Shown here one piece after another: positions 35,275 to 47,388 of a stretch of DNA of 64,000 bases. Both the position numbers and the translations under genes were made by a program. How positions within the stretch are numbered: position 1 is the first letter of the stretch; every line of letters begins with the position of its first letter. Source of the stretch: Alternaria dauci (Eukaryota; Ascomycota; Dothideomycetes; Pleosporales; Pleosporaceae); assembly GCF_042100115.1 (NCBI RefSeq), contig NC_091272.1, forward strand, positions 1,550,001 to 1,614,000. Reading direction: 5' to 3'. Under the pieces are notes generated by a model. It was not told the DNA's origin and did not search any database. It saw nothing but the letters and a program-made list of their open reading frames with translations.

Positions 35275-37793
35275 TTACAAGGCCATGAACAGGCCGATGG
35301 CACCAGCCACAACACTCAAACCTACACTGCCCACTGTCGTCTTAACCGCACTACCAGTGTACTGTTGCGGTGCACTTGCATTCGCGCTCTGTCCTGCAAC
35401 AGCAATTGTGCTCTCGCTCTTCATCGTCAACTGTCCATCTCCACCCCTCAGCTGGCCTCCACCACTAACACTGGAGGGATCCATTGTACTTCCCTGAACA
35501 CAACCCATCGTGCCGTTCCCACGAAACATGCGATCAGCAACGCCCTTCCACACCTCCGTCACATCCGTAATCATCTTACCAGTGAACCACATTCTGCAAT
35601 CCGCAGCTTCGTAGATGAACTCTAGAGGAGTGGCACTAGCATCGTTCTGTCTCAGGTTGTCTTTGAGGTTGACGCCGCCGGCGATACGTCCACCTTGATA
35701 CGCAGATCGCTTGAAGAGTTGTGTGGCGAAAGCAGTTTTACCCAGATCCATGTTCATCCAGGCATTTTGTTCATCGGGCGAGCCGAGGAAGTAGATGGCC
35801 TGCATACGGACTTGGATATCGTCCCATGAGAAGACTTGGGCGCCTTTGGTGCCGCCTACACCTTGCATCGGTCCAGTTTGAGGACGTCCACCAATAGCGA
35901 TCGTACGGACTGCGCCCTGGTTCTTAAGTAGCTCAGAGACGATGGCACATGTTGAAGAACACATGCCGTCGTGTAGCATGACCATATCTTGTGCTCGAAA
36001 AGGTTGCGGTGTGCTGGTTTCATTGACGTTGTCATTGTACCCGATTACAGAGAAGCCATTGTATGTCGTGCTGACGCTGTCCGAGAAGTTGTACCGGAGG
36101 GTTGTGGTGAAAGAGTCGCTATTCGCTTGTTGAGGACCAAAGAGTTGATCCCATCCGGTAGCAGCTTTGTTGTCGATATCGAGAATGTGCTGGTAGTTGA
36201 ATCCGGCTGTGAAACCGAAGACATCATCCTGTGTAGCACCGCGACCAAACGCTTCCACAAAGGCGGTTTGGTTAGATTGCGCGTACGTCTTGTTGGCGAG
36301 AAAACTCTCGGTGACTTTGCCAGCAGCGTTTAGAGCATCGTTTGCGCGGAAGCGTGTGCCGCCAAAGGGCTCTGCCACTGCCTGCGGGTACACTTGCTTG
36401 AAAGTATCGTAACCGAGAATCGCATTGCCTCCGCCGTTGCCTCGTAAGTCAAATACCATCTTAGTTTTGCCGGCTTTTTGAGACATTCTTATGAAGTCGC
36501 GCATCGTGTTTTGGAAGCTCTGGACATTGGGGGATTCGTAGGATGGGATACTGAGAACGGCGACATCCTAAAGCGGTCAGACAAGTAAGAGATTTGATAT
36601 GTGCAACTTACCTCGTATCCTGGGCCCTGGAGATAGTAGCCTCCGACGGCGAGATTTTCATTGATCAGCTCAGCCTTTGGATAACCAATGTGCGAGGGAC
36701 TCGGCGTAGCTGCGGGAGTCACAGTCCTTGTGGAGTTGCTAGTTGGAGAGGGCGCAGGGGCAGCAGAAACAGGCTTCGGTCCAGTGCAGAACCTCTGGAA
36801 AAAGGCCTTGCCGCTGTCAACACCAGTAAAATTTCCAAAGACGACAGCGACGTTCATTTGGGACCAGGTAGTGCCATTGGCAAACGTCATGGTTGTATTC
36901 GGACCTTGATATTGCCCAGTTCTGAAACTTCCAAAATACGTAGTACCAGATGCAAGAAGAGCCTGAGAAGGGAAAAGCGCATTCCATCGTGTGTCTGCAT
37001 CGTGGAAATCAGCGTCAGCAGACACGTTCGCGAGGTAGTTCTGAGCGCTCATGCCATTGATCATCTGGACGGGCGACGGCTTGAAGGAAGAATCGTTGTT
37101 GGCTTTCACAACATCTCTGTATGTGTATATCTCCGGGAGCGCCATGCCATCCGAAGAAATAGAGACCAATTCCGATCCAGTAGGTCTCTGAAACTGCATC
37201 GCCGAAGCAAGAATATCAGGTTGATAAGCAAAGTGGTTATCGTAAGCTTTGGTAAAGAGGTTCAGCATCTTCATCTGGAAGTCGTATTCAGTCTTGAAGC
37301 CACCAGTAGCGAGTTGTTTTTGCATCGTGTCCAGCTCGCCTACGATGTCGACGGGTTCTTCAGTGTAGTCTTTCGGTGGGTTTTTGAGGTAAGCGACATT
37401 CGATTGCCATTTGACCATGACCTTGAGATCGTCGATCAACTTGACATTTCCTTCCTTATCAAGAGGTACAGACTGCAGACACTTTACTCCCAACTCTGCA
37501 GGAATGACTGGTCGGGCTCCAGAGGGCAAAGCGGCTAAGGCCATATTGACAACCGCACAGGGTTCTTGTCCAGGAGAAGCTGATGAGGGGGTTGACGAAT
37601 TCAAAGCACCTGCTGAACCTGAGGTGGCAGCGCTGTTTTCGACTGCTGCTGCCATCATCAGATCTACGTCTGCTTGCGTCATGACCTCGTTCATATCGAG
37701 ATCGGGATAGTCCGGGACACCATACATCCATGGGTGGGGATTTGCTGCTGACAGGCCGCAAAAAGCGCTGAATAGTACAACGGAAGAACGCAT
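35275..37793 (-). CDS. Secreted S41-family peptidase, probably GPI-anchored
   Basis: Exons (minus strand) are 37793-36612 and 36567-35275, giving 824 aa. An N-terminal signal peptide (MRSSVVLFSAFCGLSAA) is present. The second half holds the S41 tail-specific protease fold: KMVFDLRGNGGGNAILGY, then DGMCSSTCAIVSELL with the candidate nucleophile Ser, then a GGRPQTGPMQGVGGTKG loop. The first half is a long N-terminal region typical of fungal CPAF-like members. A Pro/Ser/Thr linker precedes the intron (36568-36611, only 44 nt). The C-terminus is Ser/Ala-rich followed by a hydrophobic tail (GSVGLSVVAGAIGLFMAL), which suggests a GPI anchor. The substrate is unknown. Catalytic Lys placement cannot be settled by eye. 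Confidence 0.85.
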
Positions 37794-38607
37794 TTTGATT
37801 CCAGAGGGGTGATCGAATCGTAAAGCGCAGGTATATTAGACCCGGAATTTAAAGGAGGATTCAGATCTCTGCCGTCAAGAATTAATTATTAAAAAGAGCG
37901 ATCCAGCGCCAATAGTGTACTCAAACAAGGAACAAGAAGTTAAGGCGTAAAGAAGAGTCCTTGTGCGGCGGACCGACAAGAGAGAGAAGAAGAAGGTAGA
38001 GTGCTGGAGCCGCGTCTACCTACCCACATATGAAGCACATGGTGCATCCGTTGCAGCGGGGCAATGCTAAGGAAGGTTAATACAGAGTGTAGCAGCGTTG
38101 CTGCATTATCGAAACATCAAGCCCCAACCAAGCAAAGCAGGTGGAGAAGTCGAAACAATGTCTGTGTCCACATTCCGTCGAAAGCACAAGTTATGGCATT
38201 CCGGGGCAATTTCTTGGAGCCATAACGAGGACATGTTGTTGGCTGAGCCATCAGAGATCATGTCAAGAGGATTTGGTATGAAGAAGCCAGGCTTTGTTAC
38301 GCAGCGTATGCGAGGAGTGGCGGAGATGGAGAGTGGTCGTATGTGCGGTACGCGAAACTGACACGAAACATTGACGTGCTAAAGTGCTAAGCCTGAATGG
38401 GCCTAGCTCTAGGATGCAGCGTCTCGAACGGCATCCAACTGCAGAGCGAACACCCCAAATAGTCACATGCATCCGCGGAGTAACTCCTCGTGACGATTCA
38501 GTTGGCGATACAGCAAGTGCTAACAAGGCTGGCTTCCGAGTAACATGTCTCATGCGTGTCTATGCTGCAGAGGCTGATTAAGCCCATACTAGACATGGCA
38601 AAGGGCT
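37794..38607. other. Intergenic, S41 promoter to RING gene 3' end
   Basis: 814 bp without a supported gene. Two short ORFs on opposite strands near 38100-38580 overlap and look random. Confidence 0.5.
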
Positions 38608-39481
38608 CTAGTCTTGTTCCAAACCTTCTTGATACTGAACTTCTCGATCCCATGCCTCGACCTTCGTGAATGGGCTTCTTAGAAAGTTGTTCAGCTCATG
38701 AAGGAAAAGCTTGCTGTTGTCTCTGCCTAGATATTCCGCTAAGAGATTCTCCGCGTGTCCGTTACTTGCCCTCAGATCTACCATTTTCAGGATAGATACA
38801 ATGTATGACAGCAAGAATTCAGCGTTGTTACTCGTTGTAGCTGCACTAGAGGAAGAACCCTCAGACTCAGTGTGCAGGTAGGTAAAGACACGGAGTTCGC
38901 GCCGAATCCAAGCACGTGCTTTCGACTGCAGTTCAGGCGAATTTGAGATCAAACGGGGGGAAATTTCACGGTATCCCGAAAAGCGATTACTGCCGACATG
39001 CAGCGAATACAGTTTTCGTCGGTACACGTCTCTGCGTCTGCGCAACGCAACATCTTCTATCGGCGGCGAATATGGACGACGTGGACCGCGTTGTCTGCTG
39101 GGCAGTCCGTAGGGCGCGAAGAGAGAGCCAGGCCGATCGGTGCGGCTATGAGAGGCATTTTCAGGTGGAGGATTGTTGGGTGGGTGACTGCGATGAACAG
39201 TATAGCTTTTGTAGTCGGTCGGAGAGCGCCAGTCGTACTGCACAGCGTTGACTTGTGCTTTACCTGCACTTTTCGTCAGAGAGAGTATGTTGTGTGTTTT
39301 TAGGAGATGCCTTACATAGCGGGCAGGTCGACCGTTCCTGCAGCCAGGACACTAGACACACAAAGTCAAACGTGTAGTGGTTGCATGGAGAGGTAATGGC
39401 CCTCTCTGTTACTGCAGAGAGACATATCACACAAGTGTCCTCTGAGTCGTCTGAGATCGAGCCAGCCGTGCTTGCTGGCAT
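38608..39481 (-). CDS. RING-finger E3 ubiquitin ligase, Topors-like
   Basis: Exons (minus strand) are 39481-39316 and 39263-38608, giving 273 aa. The N-terminal RING is CVICL, then CNHYTFDFVCLVSWL, then CPLC, with the last Cys completed across the intron to read CPLCKAQVNAVQYDWRSP. That continuation (VQYDW-SP-DYK) is typical of Topors-type ligases. The C-terminal half has LRVFTYL, SNNAEFLLSYIVSILK and AENLLAEYLGRDNSKLFLHELNNFL, a conserved helical region of the same family. The 52-nt intron (39264-39315) has donor GTAAGG. The start at 39481 (MPASTAGS) is chosen because the RING follows within ~15 residues. The gene is divergent from the HAD/RGG gene over a short promoter. Confidence 0.86.
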
Positions 39482-39766
39482 GCGCTTCCTTCTCGTGCTG
39501 TGGGGTGAGGAGAATAAGAAACGGCCCTGATGACGAGCACATGCCGACGGGAGTGAGTGAGCTTGGGCCAACCAAACTGGTCGCGACTTGCCCTCACACG
39601 CAGCCTGGTCGTTCAACATCCACTTTTCCTCTCGCAGCACGTGTCCGAGGGCGTGCAATCCGTCGCGGACCTCTTAGCGCCCATCGCAGAGCATTCCTCG
39701 CATTGAATGCTCATCTCTGCTCTTAGACACGTCAGTTCCCGTTCTATCCGACGCTCATTACCGGCT
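39482..39766. promoter_or_regulatory. Short bidirectional promoter, RING / HAD-RGG pair
   Basis: Only 285 bp separate the two start codons (226 bp if the upstream Met at 39707 is used). The genes must share this stretch. No clear TATA box is visible. Confidence 0.6.
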
Positions 39767-41446
39767 ATGCTAGCAACTTCAACCCGGCCTGCTGTCGCAG
39801 GGCCAAATGGAAAGGCGACTCACCACACAGTAACCGCGTTGAAGAGGTGGTCATGCGATGAGAAAGAGCTGCCTTCTGCATCTGACGTCAAGGCGATTCA
39901 CGTCTACGACTTCGACAATACCCGTATGTACATGGCGACTCTCCATGACAAGCAGAGCTGATATTTTGCAGTCTTCGCAAGCCCTCTCCCCAACAAGCAG
40001 CTATGGAACAGCGCGACCATAGGCCAGCTGGGATCACCCGACATGTTCCTCAACGGAGGCTGGTGGCACGATTCGAGCATTCTCGCGGCAACGGGCGAGG
40101 GCATTGACAAGGAAGAACCGCGCGCATGGCAAGGCTGGTGGAATGAACAGATTGTCGAGCTCGTTGAATCCTCCATGGCCCAGAAGGACGCGCTGAGTGT
40201 GCTTCTCACGGGAAGAGGAGAATCCGACTTCGCCGACCTCGTCAAGCGCATGGTTCGCAGCAAACGATTAGATTTCGACATGGTCTGCTTGAAGCCCGCG
40301 ATAGGCCCTGCAGGCCAGAAGTTCAGGAATACCATGGACTTCAAGCAAGAGCTGCTCAAGGACATTGTCTACACATACAAGGATGCAGAGAAGCTGAACA
40401 TATACGAGGATCGCGTCAAGCATACCAAGGCCTTCCGCGACTTCTTCTTCCAGTTCAACGAAGACTTGCTGAGAGCACAGAATCAGGCGTCGCGCCGGCC
40501 CATCACGACCGAAGTCATTCAGGTTCCAGAGAATGCCACACAGCTCGATCCCGTCGCCGAAATCGCCGAAATCCAGAAGCTCATCAACGCACACAACATA
40601 CAGGTCAAGTCGGGGGACGCTCCGCCCGGCACTCCGCCCTATCAGATCAAGAAGACTGTCTTCTACACCGGCTACATGATTCCTTCTGACGTAACCGAGA
40701 AGTTGACATCTCTCGTCGCCTTGCCCCAGGGCGCGCCGAGAGACGATATCCGATATCTCGCGAACAGCATACTCATCACACCAAAACCGTGCCCAAAGAG
40801 CATACTTGACAAGGTTGGCGGTATAGGGGCAAGGGTCAGGTGGAAGGTGACGGCCATTTCCTGCTTTGAGAACAAACTCTGGGCTGCGAGAGTGGAAGCT
40901 GTGCCCAAAGGGACCAAGTTCTATTCAGAGAACCCCGTGCCCACGGTAGTCCTGGCTATTCGTAAAAACGGTCGACCAGCAGATGCCGCACGAATCGTGA
41001 ACTGGCATCCCGTACCCCAGGATCAGGCGTTCGAGTTTGACAGCGTTGTAGGCGAGAAGCAAATGTTGCGCATTGAGGAAGAGACACCAAACGAAAGCGA
41101 GTACGAGAGCTACTTCCCCAACAAAGCCAACCGTAGAGAAGACCAGAACGGCCGTCACGACAACTACCGACCAAACCACGGTCGAGGAGGCAGGGATAGA
41201 GACGATCGATCAGGTGGTTACCGTGGTGGCAACCGAGATCGCGGCCGTGGTAACAACAGAAACCCCTCGTACGGCCAAAGAGGAGGAGGCGCTCGCAGTG
41301 GTAACCGGGGTGATCGTGGCGGCGGCGGTGGTGGTGGTCGCGGACGTGGTCGTGGCGGTGGTGGTGGACAGTATAGAAGTCTGGATGATGTCGACCACAG
41401 CTATGGAAACCGGAGCCACGATAACAATCCGGATGCTTTCTACTAG
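39767..41446 (+). CDS. HAD-fold 'Swiss Army Knife' RNA-repair-like protein with RGG tail
   Basis: Exons 39767-39923 and 39972-41446 give 543 aa. HAD motif I is IHVYDFDNTLF (DxDxT), completed across the intron. Motif II is VLLTGRGES. The sequence after it (LDFDMVCLKPA...FKQELLKDIV) is the HAD domain grouped with Swiss Army Knife RNA-repair-like proteins. A middle domain (KKTVFYTGYMIP...YLANSILITPKP) contains an alpha/beta fold with a LIT strand, possibly related to 2H phosphoesterases. The last ~100 residues are an RGG/GRG-rich RNA-binding tail, followed by an acidic end. An enzyme acting on phosphorylated RNA ends is the family hypothesis, not proven. An in-frame Met lies 20 codons upstream (39707). 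Confidence 0.85.
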
Positions 41447-42412
41447 GCCCCGGCTGTGCAAATATCCAACTGGAGGAGTTCGGTCATGGTAGTATGTACT
41501 GTTTAATGAGATACCCGGAATCGTTCAGCACACACCAAGATTGCGTTGCGTTAGCACTTGACATTCACACACCACTGATGGAGACGAAGATCCCAATACA
41601 ACCTCATTTCTACGCTCTTCGGACCGTGTGAGCGCACGACCCTCCGAAATGGCCGAGGACAAGGCTGGCAATCGGCGATGACATTTCATCAACACCTCAC
41701 TGTACCACCATTGGACCACCCAACCCATTACCGATACGACACGCCACACCTTCTTCAACCGTGCCCACGGCCAGATGAAGCCTAGCCTGCTGTTTTTTAT
41801 CTCTCGTGAGTATTATATGGGGATACGGGTGGGACACAGCACCCCAAAGGAGATGAATCGGCGATCGCAGGCTGAGCTCCTATGGTAAAACTTGATTAGG
41901 GTTCACTTCAGCACTGCTTGGGCGCGCGGGCTTAGTAAAGCGGGGTGACTGCAGAATTTGGACTTGTATAAGTATGTGTGAGATTGAGAGTTCAAGGTCG
42001 TCGACGGACCCTGATCGTCGCTGGTGTAGCGCTGGTGTGCCGTCTATCGTGGACTTCCTGTTTGGGTGATATTGGTAGCTTGTCAGAGTCATTCCAACTG
42101 CGGGCCTCGAGGCCGTAAGTGATCGCCTGTCCTTCCTTCTGTCGTGGTGTGCCATTTGGCCGTCTATTTGCGCACTTGTCCGCCGCTGACAATCCGACAT
42201 CTACAGCTCTACCAGTCGAACCAGGTGCTTGTTTCACCCGTCATCTCCTGCAGAGGGTATCAAAGTCGTCAGATTAAAGGACACGTCGATCCCCGTGCAC
42301 GCCTCCGAGCCCTACTCGACCTACGTTGAAGCCCACCAAGACCTACCGCGAGCTTGCAGAGTGCGAAAGATACTCCTCTACACTACAACATGCCAGTCAG
42401 CGCCTGAATAAG
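41447..42412. other. Intergenic, HAD-RGG 3' end to small Cys-rich ORF
   Basis: 966 bp without a supported gene. Confidence 0.45.
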
Positions 42413-42646
42413 ATGTGTACGAAAGTTATCCTCAAGCACAGTACATGTCGACACGAGTTCTGGGTGAGGCGCAACTGCACACGGCATCCGGGGTGCCTCT
42501 TTCTTACTCAAGTCAATCGCGAGCGAGGTGGTGAATGCTGGGAATGTGATCCAGGACAAGGCCCGCCTCAAGCAGTTTTTCGGCGCAAGGTGAGCTGGCG
42601 AAGAGTTAGAAACAAGGTTAGGGAAGGAGGGCCTGCCAGTGTTTGA
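42413..42646 (+). CDS. Small Cys-rich protein, unknown
   Basis: A 77-residue ORF starting MCTKVILKHSTCRHEFWVR with six Cys, including CWEC, and an Arg-rich end. I do not recognise it. The pattern MC, seven or eight residues, then TCxH near residue 12 also starts the small protein at 56748-57092, which supports coding. It has no signal peptide. Upstream codons in the same frame (from 42326) look less protein-like. An intron cannot be excluded. Confidence 0.45.
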   Translation: MCTKVILKHSTCRHEFWVRRNCTRHPGCLFLTQVNRERGGECWECDPGQGPPQAVFRRKVSWRRVRNKVREGGPASV

Positions 42647-43152
42647 AGTGTGGAGGTGGTGTCATGTCCTGTGTGTAACTATCAACGTCTCGTTCAACAT
42701 ATGCGTCTAGAATTTGGACAAGGTATGCAGATACCTCATCATCCTACCATATGTTCATCAGATTGCATATTTACATCCACCAAAATAAAGTGGGATTCTA
42801 AATTCTCGTCCACTTCCTCTACTCCCCTTGCAATCTCCTCACCACCAGTACTGCCCCTTCTAAATCATCACACATATCTACACCTATATCCACCCTGTCC
42901 GCCACCGATTTCTCTGAATCCAAGCCAACTAATAACAAACAGCCAACAAGATACCTAAGTATACACACAACCCATCGTCAACCACGTATACGGCGACACC
43001 AGTTCACCCAGATGCTAGCCTCCAAGGTCACATAAGCAGAAAACCCAGCGATGATCAGATGAGCACCTCATCGATGTAGATGCGAGGTGCAATACTCAGC
43101 TGTGTCATGGCCCCTGGTCAAGTACTGAGCCCCAGGAGCGGAACTAGAGTGG

Positions 43153-43201
<49 letters not shown>

Positions 43202-43636
43202 GAGGGCCCAGAGAGCAGATCTAAGCCGTTCGACAACAAGATGAGAAGCGTACAGAGCGCAGTAAGCTTGATCGTATACTGTCGAAAACACCATGTTTCG
43301 AGGACGGGTAGCGATGCAATGCAATGCACGATACAAGAGCACGCACAGGCACGAGTGTTTGCACCAAACAGATTTTTTTCCCATCCACCCATAAATTCAT
43401 TCTATTCATTTCGTTGCCTGAGGTTTCATTCTATAGTAATCATACAAGCCAAGACAAAACGCCATACCAATGCTGCGCCATAGAATGCCAGACCGCTAAA
43501 AAGAGGGCAACAAACACGCGATAAGCTATGAGCATTACGCAGATGCATGAGCTAAGAAAGCAAGAAAGCAAAAGCAAACATGTGACGTGGTGCAATGATA
43601 CAACATGCAAAACAAAGCGAGAGAGAAGAGTGATAA
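42647..43636. other. Intergenic with AG microsatellite
   Basis: 990 bp between convergent genes. It holds a long (AG) run and the 3' UTR of the VOC-fusion gene. No other structure is evident. Confidence 0.5.
43155..43198 (+). repeat. (AG)22 microsatellite
   Basis: Uninterrupted AG dinucleotide run of 44 bases. It lies about 440 bp beyond the stop codon of the minus-strand VOC-fusion gene. Confidence 0.95.
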
Positions 43637-45948
43637 CTAATCACTGTCATCCCTTGCCCGACCAGCCTGGCTTCCTTCAAAGTTCCTCATCCTGGTTGCA
43701 TGGTTGTGGTTGATCATGCTGCGAATGGGATTCTTGCGTGCCGCACTAACCATGCTGGGTGTAGGAGGGTGTCTGGAGGCGTGGACCGCACCAGTTCCGT
43801 ATTGCACTTCGTCAAACAGGTTGTCGTACTGGCCTTGGGTCAGACTATCCTTTCTTGACGTCTTGAGAGGCTTTACAGGCCGGACGGTTGATACCTCACT
43901 AGGTTCAGAAATGATGGATGGCTTAGTCTTGGAAGAGCGGGAGGACCGGTGAGGGCGTGATGAGTCCTCGTCGTCGGCAGAGTCGGCAGATGTCTTGCGC
44001 GAGCGGTGAGAGCGGTGAGAGCGTTTCGATGACTTGCTGATGGACGACTCGTTGTCATCGTCATGCTTTTTACTGCGAGACGACTCTTTTTCATCATCGT
44101 ACTTTTTGCTGCGAGACGACTCTTTCTCATCATCGTGCTTCTTACTACGGGACGACTCTTTGTCATCGCTATGCTTCCTGCTGCGATGGCTCACAGAGGT
44201 CTCAGCGTCGTCATCCTTCTTGGACTTGTGGCTGCGGTGGGAACGGTGCCTGCGTCGTGGACCATCGCCGATCTGGGAGATACTGTCGCTAGGAACGACG
44301 GTGTCAAGATCATCTTCGCTTAGCTCTTCAATGTCAAGGTCGTCGATGAAGTCGTCGTCATCATCATCATCGTGCTTGGACTTGTCACGGCCTAGAATGC
44401 TGCTAACAATTGAAGCAGCCTTGGATGCAACCTTGGTGGGGGCCTTGGATGGAGCCTTGGATGCAGGCGCTGATGGAGGAGGCGATGAGCTACGCTCCTT
44501 TCGACTGCTACTACTGTGCTCTTTGTGCGAGGTGTGTTTTGAAGACGAAGAGTAAGAGGACTTGGCCTTTGATCTGCCCGAGCTGCTCTTGCCATCATCA
44601 TCGTTACGGTCTGCTACGAACGATGAGATGAAAGAGCTAGGGGCCGCGCTATATGCTTTCGAGACGACACTTTGAGGCTTGGATGACGGTCGTGGTGGCT
44701 TTGAAGTTGTTGCGACACTTTCCGGCTTGGCTGTGGAGACAGTGCTTCTCGCCCTCTCAATCATCAGCAACTCAGGGCTGGTGTTGGAGCGGTGAGCTGG
44801 TATGAGCCTCGAAGGAGCCCGTGACGGGGCGGTAGAGTATGCAGGGGCATATTCGATGGCAAGAGGCTCCGCGATCTGCGTGCGAGGAGCCTCAAACTGA
44901 GACGGTGAGTAGTAGCTAGCGGGCGCAGCCTCGATTTGTCGTGGCACAGAGGTCTTGGGGATCTGGGAAGCGCGCGAATAGCATGATTGCGCGTCGTCTT
45001 CAATGCGGCGTGCTACTGGTACTACTGGCTGAGCAGGAGTTGGCGGTGCAGCAGTCTCGACAGGTGGTTGGGCGGGTTGTGGGTCCTGCTGGGGTGTCGG
45101 GGGTTGGGATGAGGCCTGAGCGAAGAAGCCAGCCGCAGTGTTGACCGCGTTTTTGGCGTCCATGAAGGCGCTGAACTCCGCCTCTTTCTTCGCACTATCT
45201 TTCTCGCTCCGCATGAATGCATATGTGACGGCTGCACCTGCAGCAGCTCCAAGTAATGTTCCGAGGATGTGCGTGGCCGCCCCACTGCTGGAGTCGGATT
45301 TTGTCGTCGCTTCGGGCACAGGAGTGATGGAGGGTGCAGAGACGCTTCTGGCCACGGTCGGTGGCTTCGGAACGGCTGCTTCGGCCGGTGGTGCGACTGG
45401 TGTTGCGCTGGCTCTTGAAGCACATGTGTGGGCGCTGAAAACACTCGGGCTTTCCCGGAAGCTCTGCGAAACTGTCCTCGACCACGTGATGACTCTGCTG
45501 TGTTCGATGATGGTGCCATCATTCCTCATGTCTGGTCCATTTCGGTAGACGACCTCGATGCTGTTTCCGTCAAAGTCCAGTACTGCGGCATTGAAGTGGC
45601 CGTCTTCTGCACAACGAGAACCCGGTGACCCATTAGGACGGCCGCCGGCAGTTAGTGCAGCGGTATAGAAGTTCCGGACCGCGGTCGTGCTAGGTGCGGT
45701 GAACGCAATGTGTGCAGCGCCGGCTCTTAGACTACTGAGCTGTCAGTTGCGGTGTGCCTGGTGATCATTTGTGGTACTGACCCAGACGTTTCTTGGCAGA
45801 GATAGAAATCGGCATCGTTGATTCCGAGGCCAATTTGGTTGCCAAATTGGCCAATGTAGCGGTAGCCCAGTGGCTGGAGCGCAGAGAGAAAGAATGACGT
45901 TGACGTAGGAAGATGCGATACCGTGAGACCAATGTGGGAGACGGGCAT
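43637..45948 (-). CDS. VOC (glyoxalase-like) domain fused to a long disordered Ser-rich region
   Basis: Exons (minus strand) are 45948-45782 and 45731-43637, giving 753 aa. Residues ~1-130 are a vicinal-oxygen-chelate domain. VSHIGLTVSHL opens the first half. GAAHIAFTAPSTTAVRNFY, ARCAEDGHFNAAVLDFDGN-type context and SIEVVYRNG fill the second, with His and Glu metal positions. After it come an Ala/Pro-rich stretch, one hydrophobic segment (HILGTLLGAAAGAAVTYAF) that could cross a membrane, and ~450 residues of Ser/Lys/Asp-rich disorder. A 12-residue repeat (KKHDDEKESSRS) occurs about four times. The join (GG-intron-T) restores SGLRAG. Substrate is unknown. The frame is open throughout, so the fusion does not look like a model artefact. 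Confidence 0.82.
44032..44175 (-). repeat. 36-bp coding minisatellite, about four units
   Basis: GACGACTC recurs at 44043, 44079, 44115 and 44151, an exact 36-bp spacing. Each unit codes for a 12-residue Lys/Asp/Glu/Ser repeat in the VOC-fusion protein. Confidence 0.9.
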
Positions 45949-47388
45949 TGCTGAACGGCGGCGGTGAGCAAAAACTAAAACGACAGGACGCGGATAGAAC
46001 AATCGCCAAGAGGATAGTTAAGAAGAAAACAGGATGTGAACGTACACACAATCAGGTATGATCGTGTGGGAGCGCTTGGAGATGTATGGTGTGAGTAAAG
46101 AGGGTGAGTGTCGGTACGGCCTCGAGGTTTATATCAGAAACCCCGTCCAGGTGCAGCGTCTCGATGCATCGTGAACCGAGTGGCAGGGCGTTCCATACCG
46201 TTGCGGGACACTCCCTACTAGCACGCCCCACTGCTGCAATTAGCTATCAAGGAGGTCGCTGTCAAGATGTTGTGATGCTGCCACATGTCCTGCGTCTGCA
46301 GCTAACAAATTTGTCAAAGTAAGCGAGGTGTCGGTGTATGACATTGGACCTCGACGTCGGCCCGGAGCCGCGAGAGGTTTAAGTCGCCGCACGCCTCACC
46401 TTGCGTACTGCGCTATGGTATGTATGGACTCGAAGCATTCTAGTCGCTTGTCGCGTGCAACAGAGTATTTGCGGTCTGGACGCGCCACTTGTCGTCGAAA
46501 CGCGCCACTGGACATGGCGTGACGTCGACAACGGGGCACCGTTCGCACAAGAACCAAGATGGTGCTGCAGTGAGGCTACGATCGCAGGCATCGTGGTAGA
46601 TTCTTGGAGTCGCACCAGAAAAAGTCGGTAGGACTTGCCATGCTGTTTCTTTTTTTCGATGTTTACGCGAGATCATCATGGGAGATCGGCGATGCGGCTC
46701 CATGTATAGGTGCTACCCGTTGCCCTCCCGCCACATGCGCAGAATGCGATGAGTCCCCTCGAGGAAGTCTCTAACCTCATGGGGTATAGAATGAGCGAAT
46801 AACCGGGTACATGCTTGAAAGAGGGGTTCAAGGGATTGTACTGCGAATATGACGTGAAGTATACTATTTCATTCGCCAGATATGTCATTACCGGCACTGA
46901 TGATCCTCCTGCTCATAGTTCCTAGAGCAGACGAAGAGCCGCGACATCCCGCAAGCTAGCTACTGACAGACACGTTTCAGAATCGAACGACAGGCCATGA
47001 CTAGACCCAGCGGTATGACACCGGATACAGGGCGCATACAGACTAGCGTCCTGTGCTGACAGAACAAGATGAAAGAAAAACAGGAGGTGCGGGGTAGGTT
47101 GAGCTGCCCCGCGATCTTCGAAAGAAGATTGATTGTTGTGCGTTGAGCCAGAGTAGTTGTTTTGTTGTAAAAAAACCTCAAGCAGACGCCCAAAATCAGA
47201 TGCAGTAGCGCCCAGGCTGTCGATGTTGCGATCTAAGCCATGAACGTGTCCTGCAGCCCGTCGGTCCTGGTTATCTTTCAGCAATGTGCGGTCCGTGATC
47301 CGACTCGTCGGCCGTGAGTCAGTTATTGCTTGTGGGCTAGTTGGCGTGTCCGGTATGGATAGGTCCGACCCTTGGTCGTGCTGCTGAA
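45949..47388. other. Intergenic, VOC-fusion promoter to EMG1 3' end
   Basis: 1.44 kb without a supported gene. A 160-codon minus-strand ORF (46922-47404) lies downstream of and overlaps the EMG1 stop in another frame. I treat it as chance or 3' UTR. Confidence 0.45.

Noticed and set aside
36594..37538. 314-codon plus-strand ORF over the S41 gene
   Set aside because: Antisense shadow, with composition explained by the real gene.
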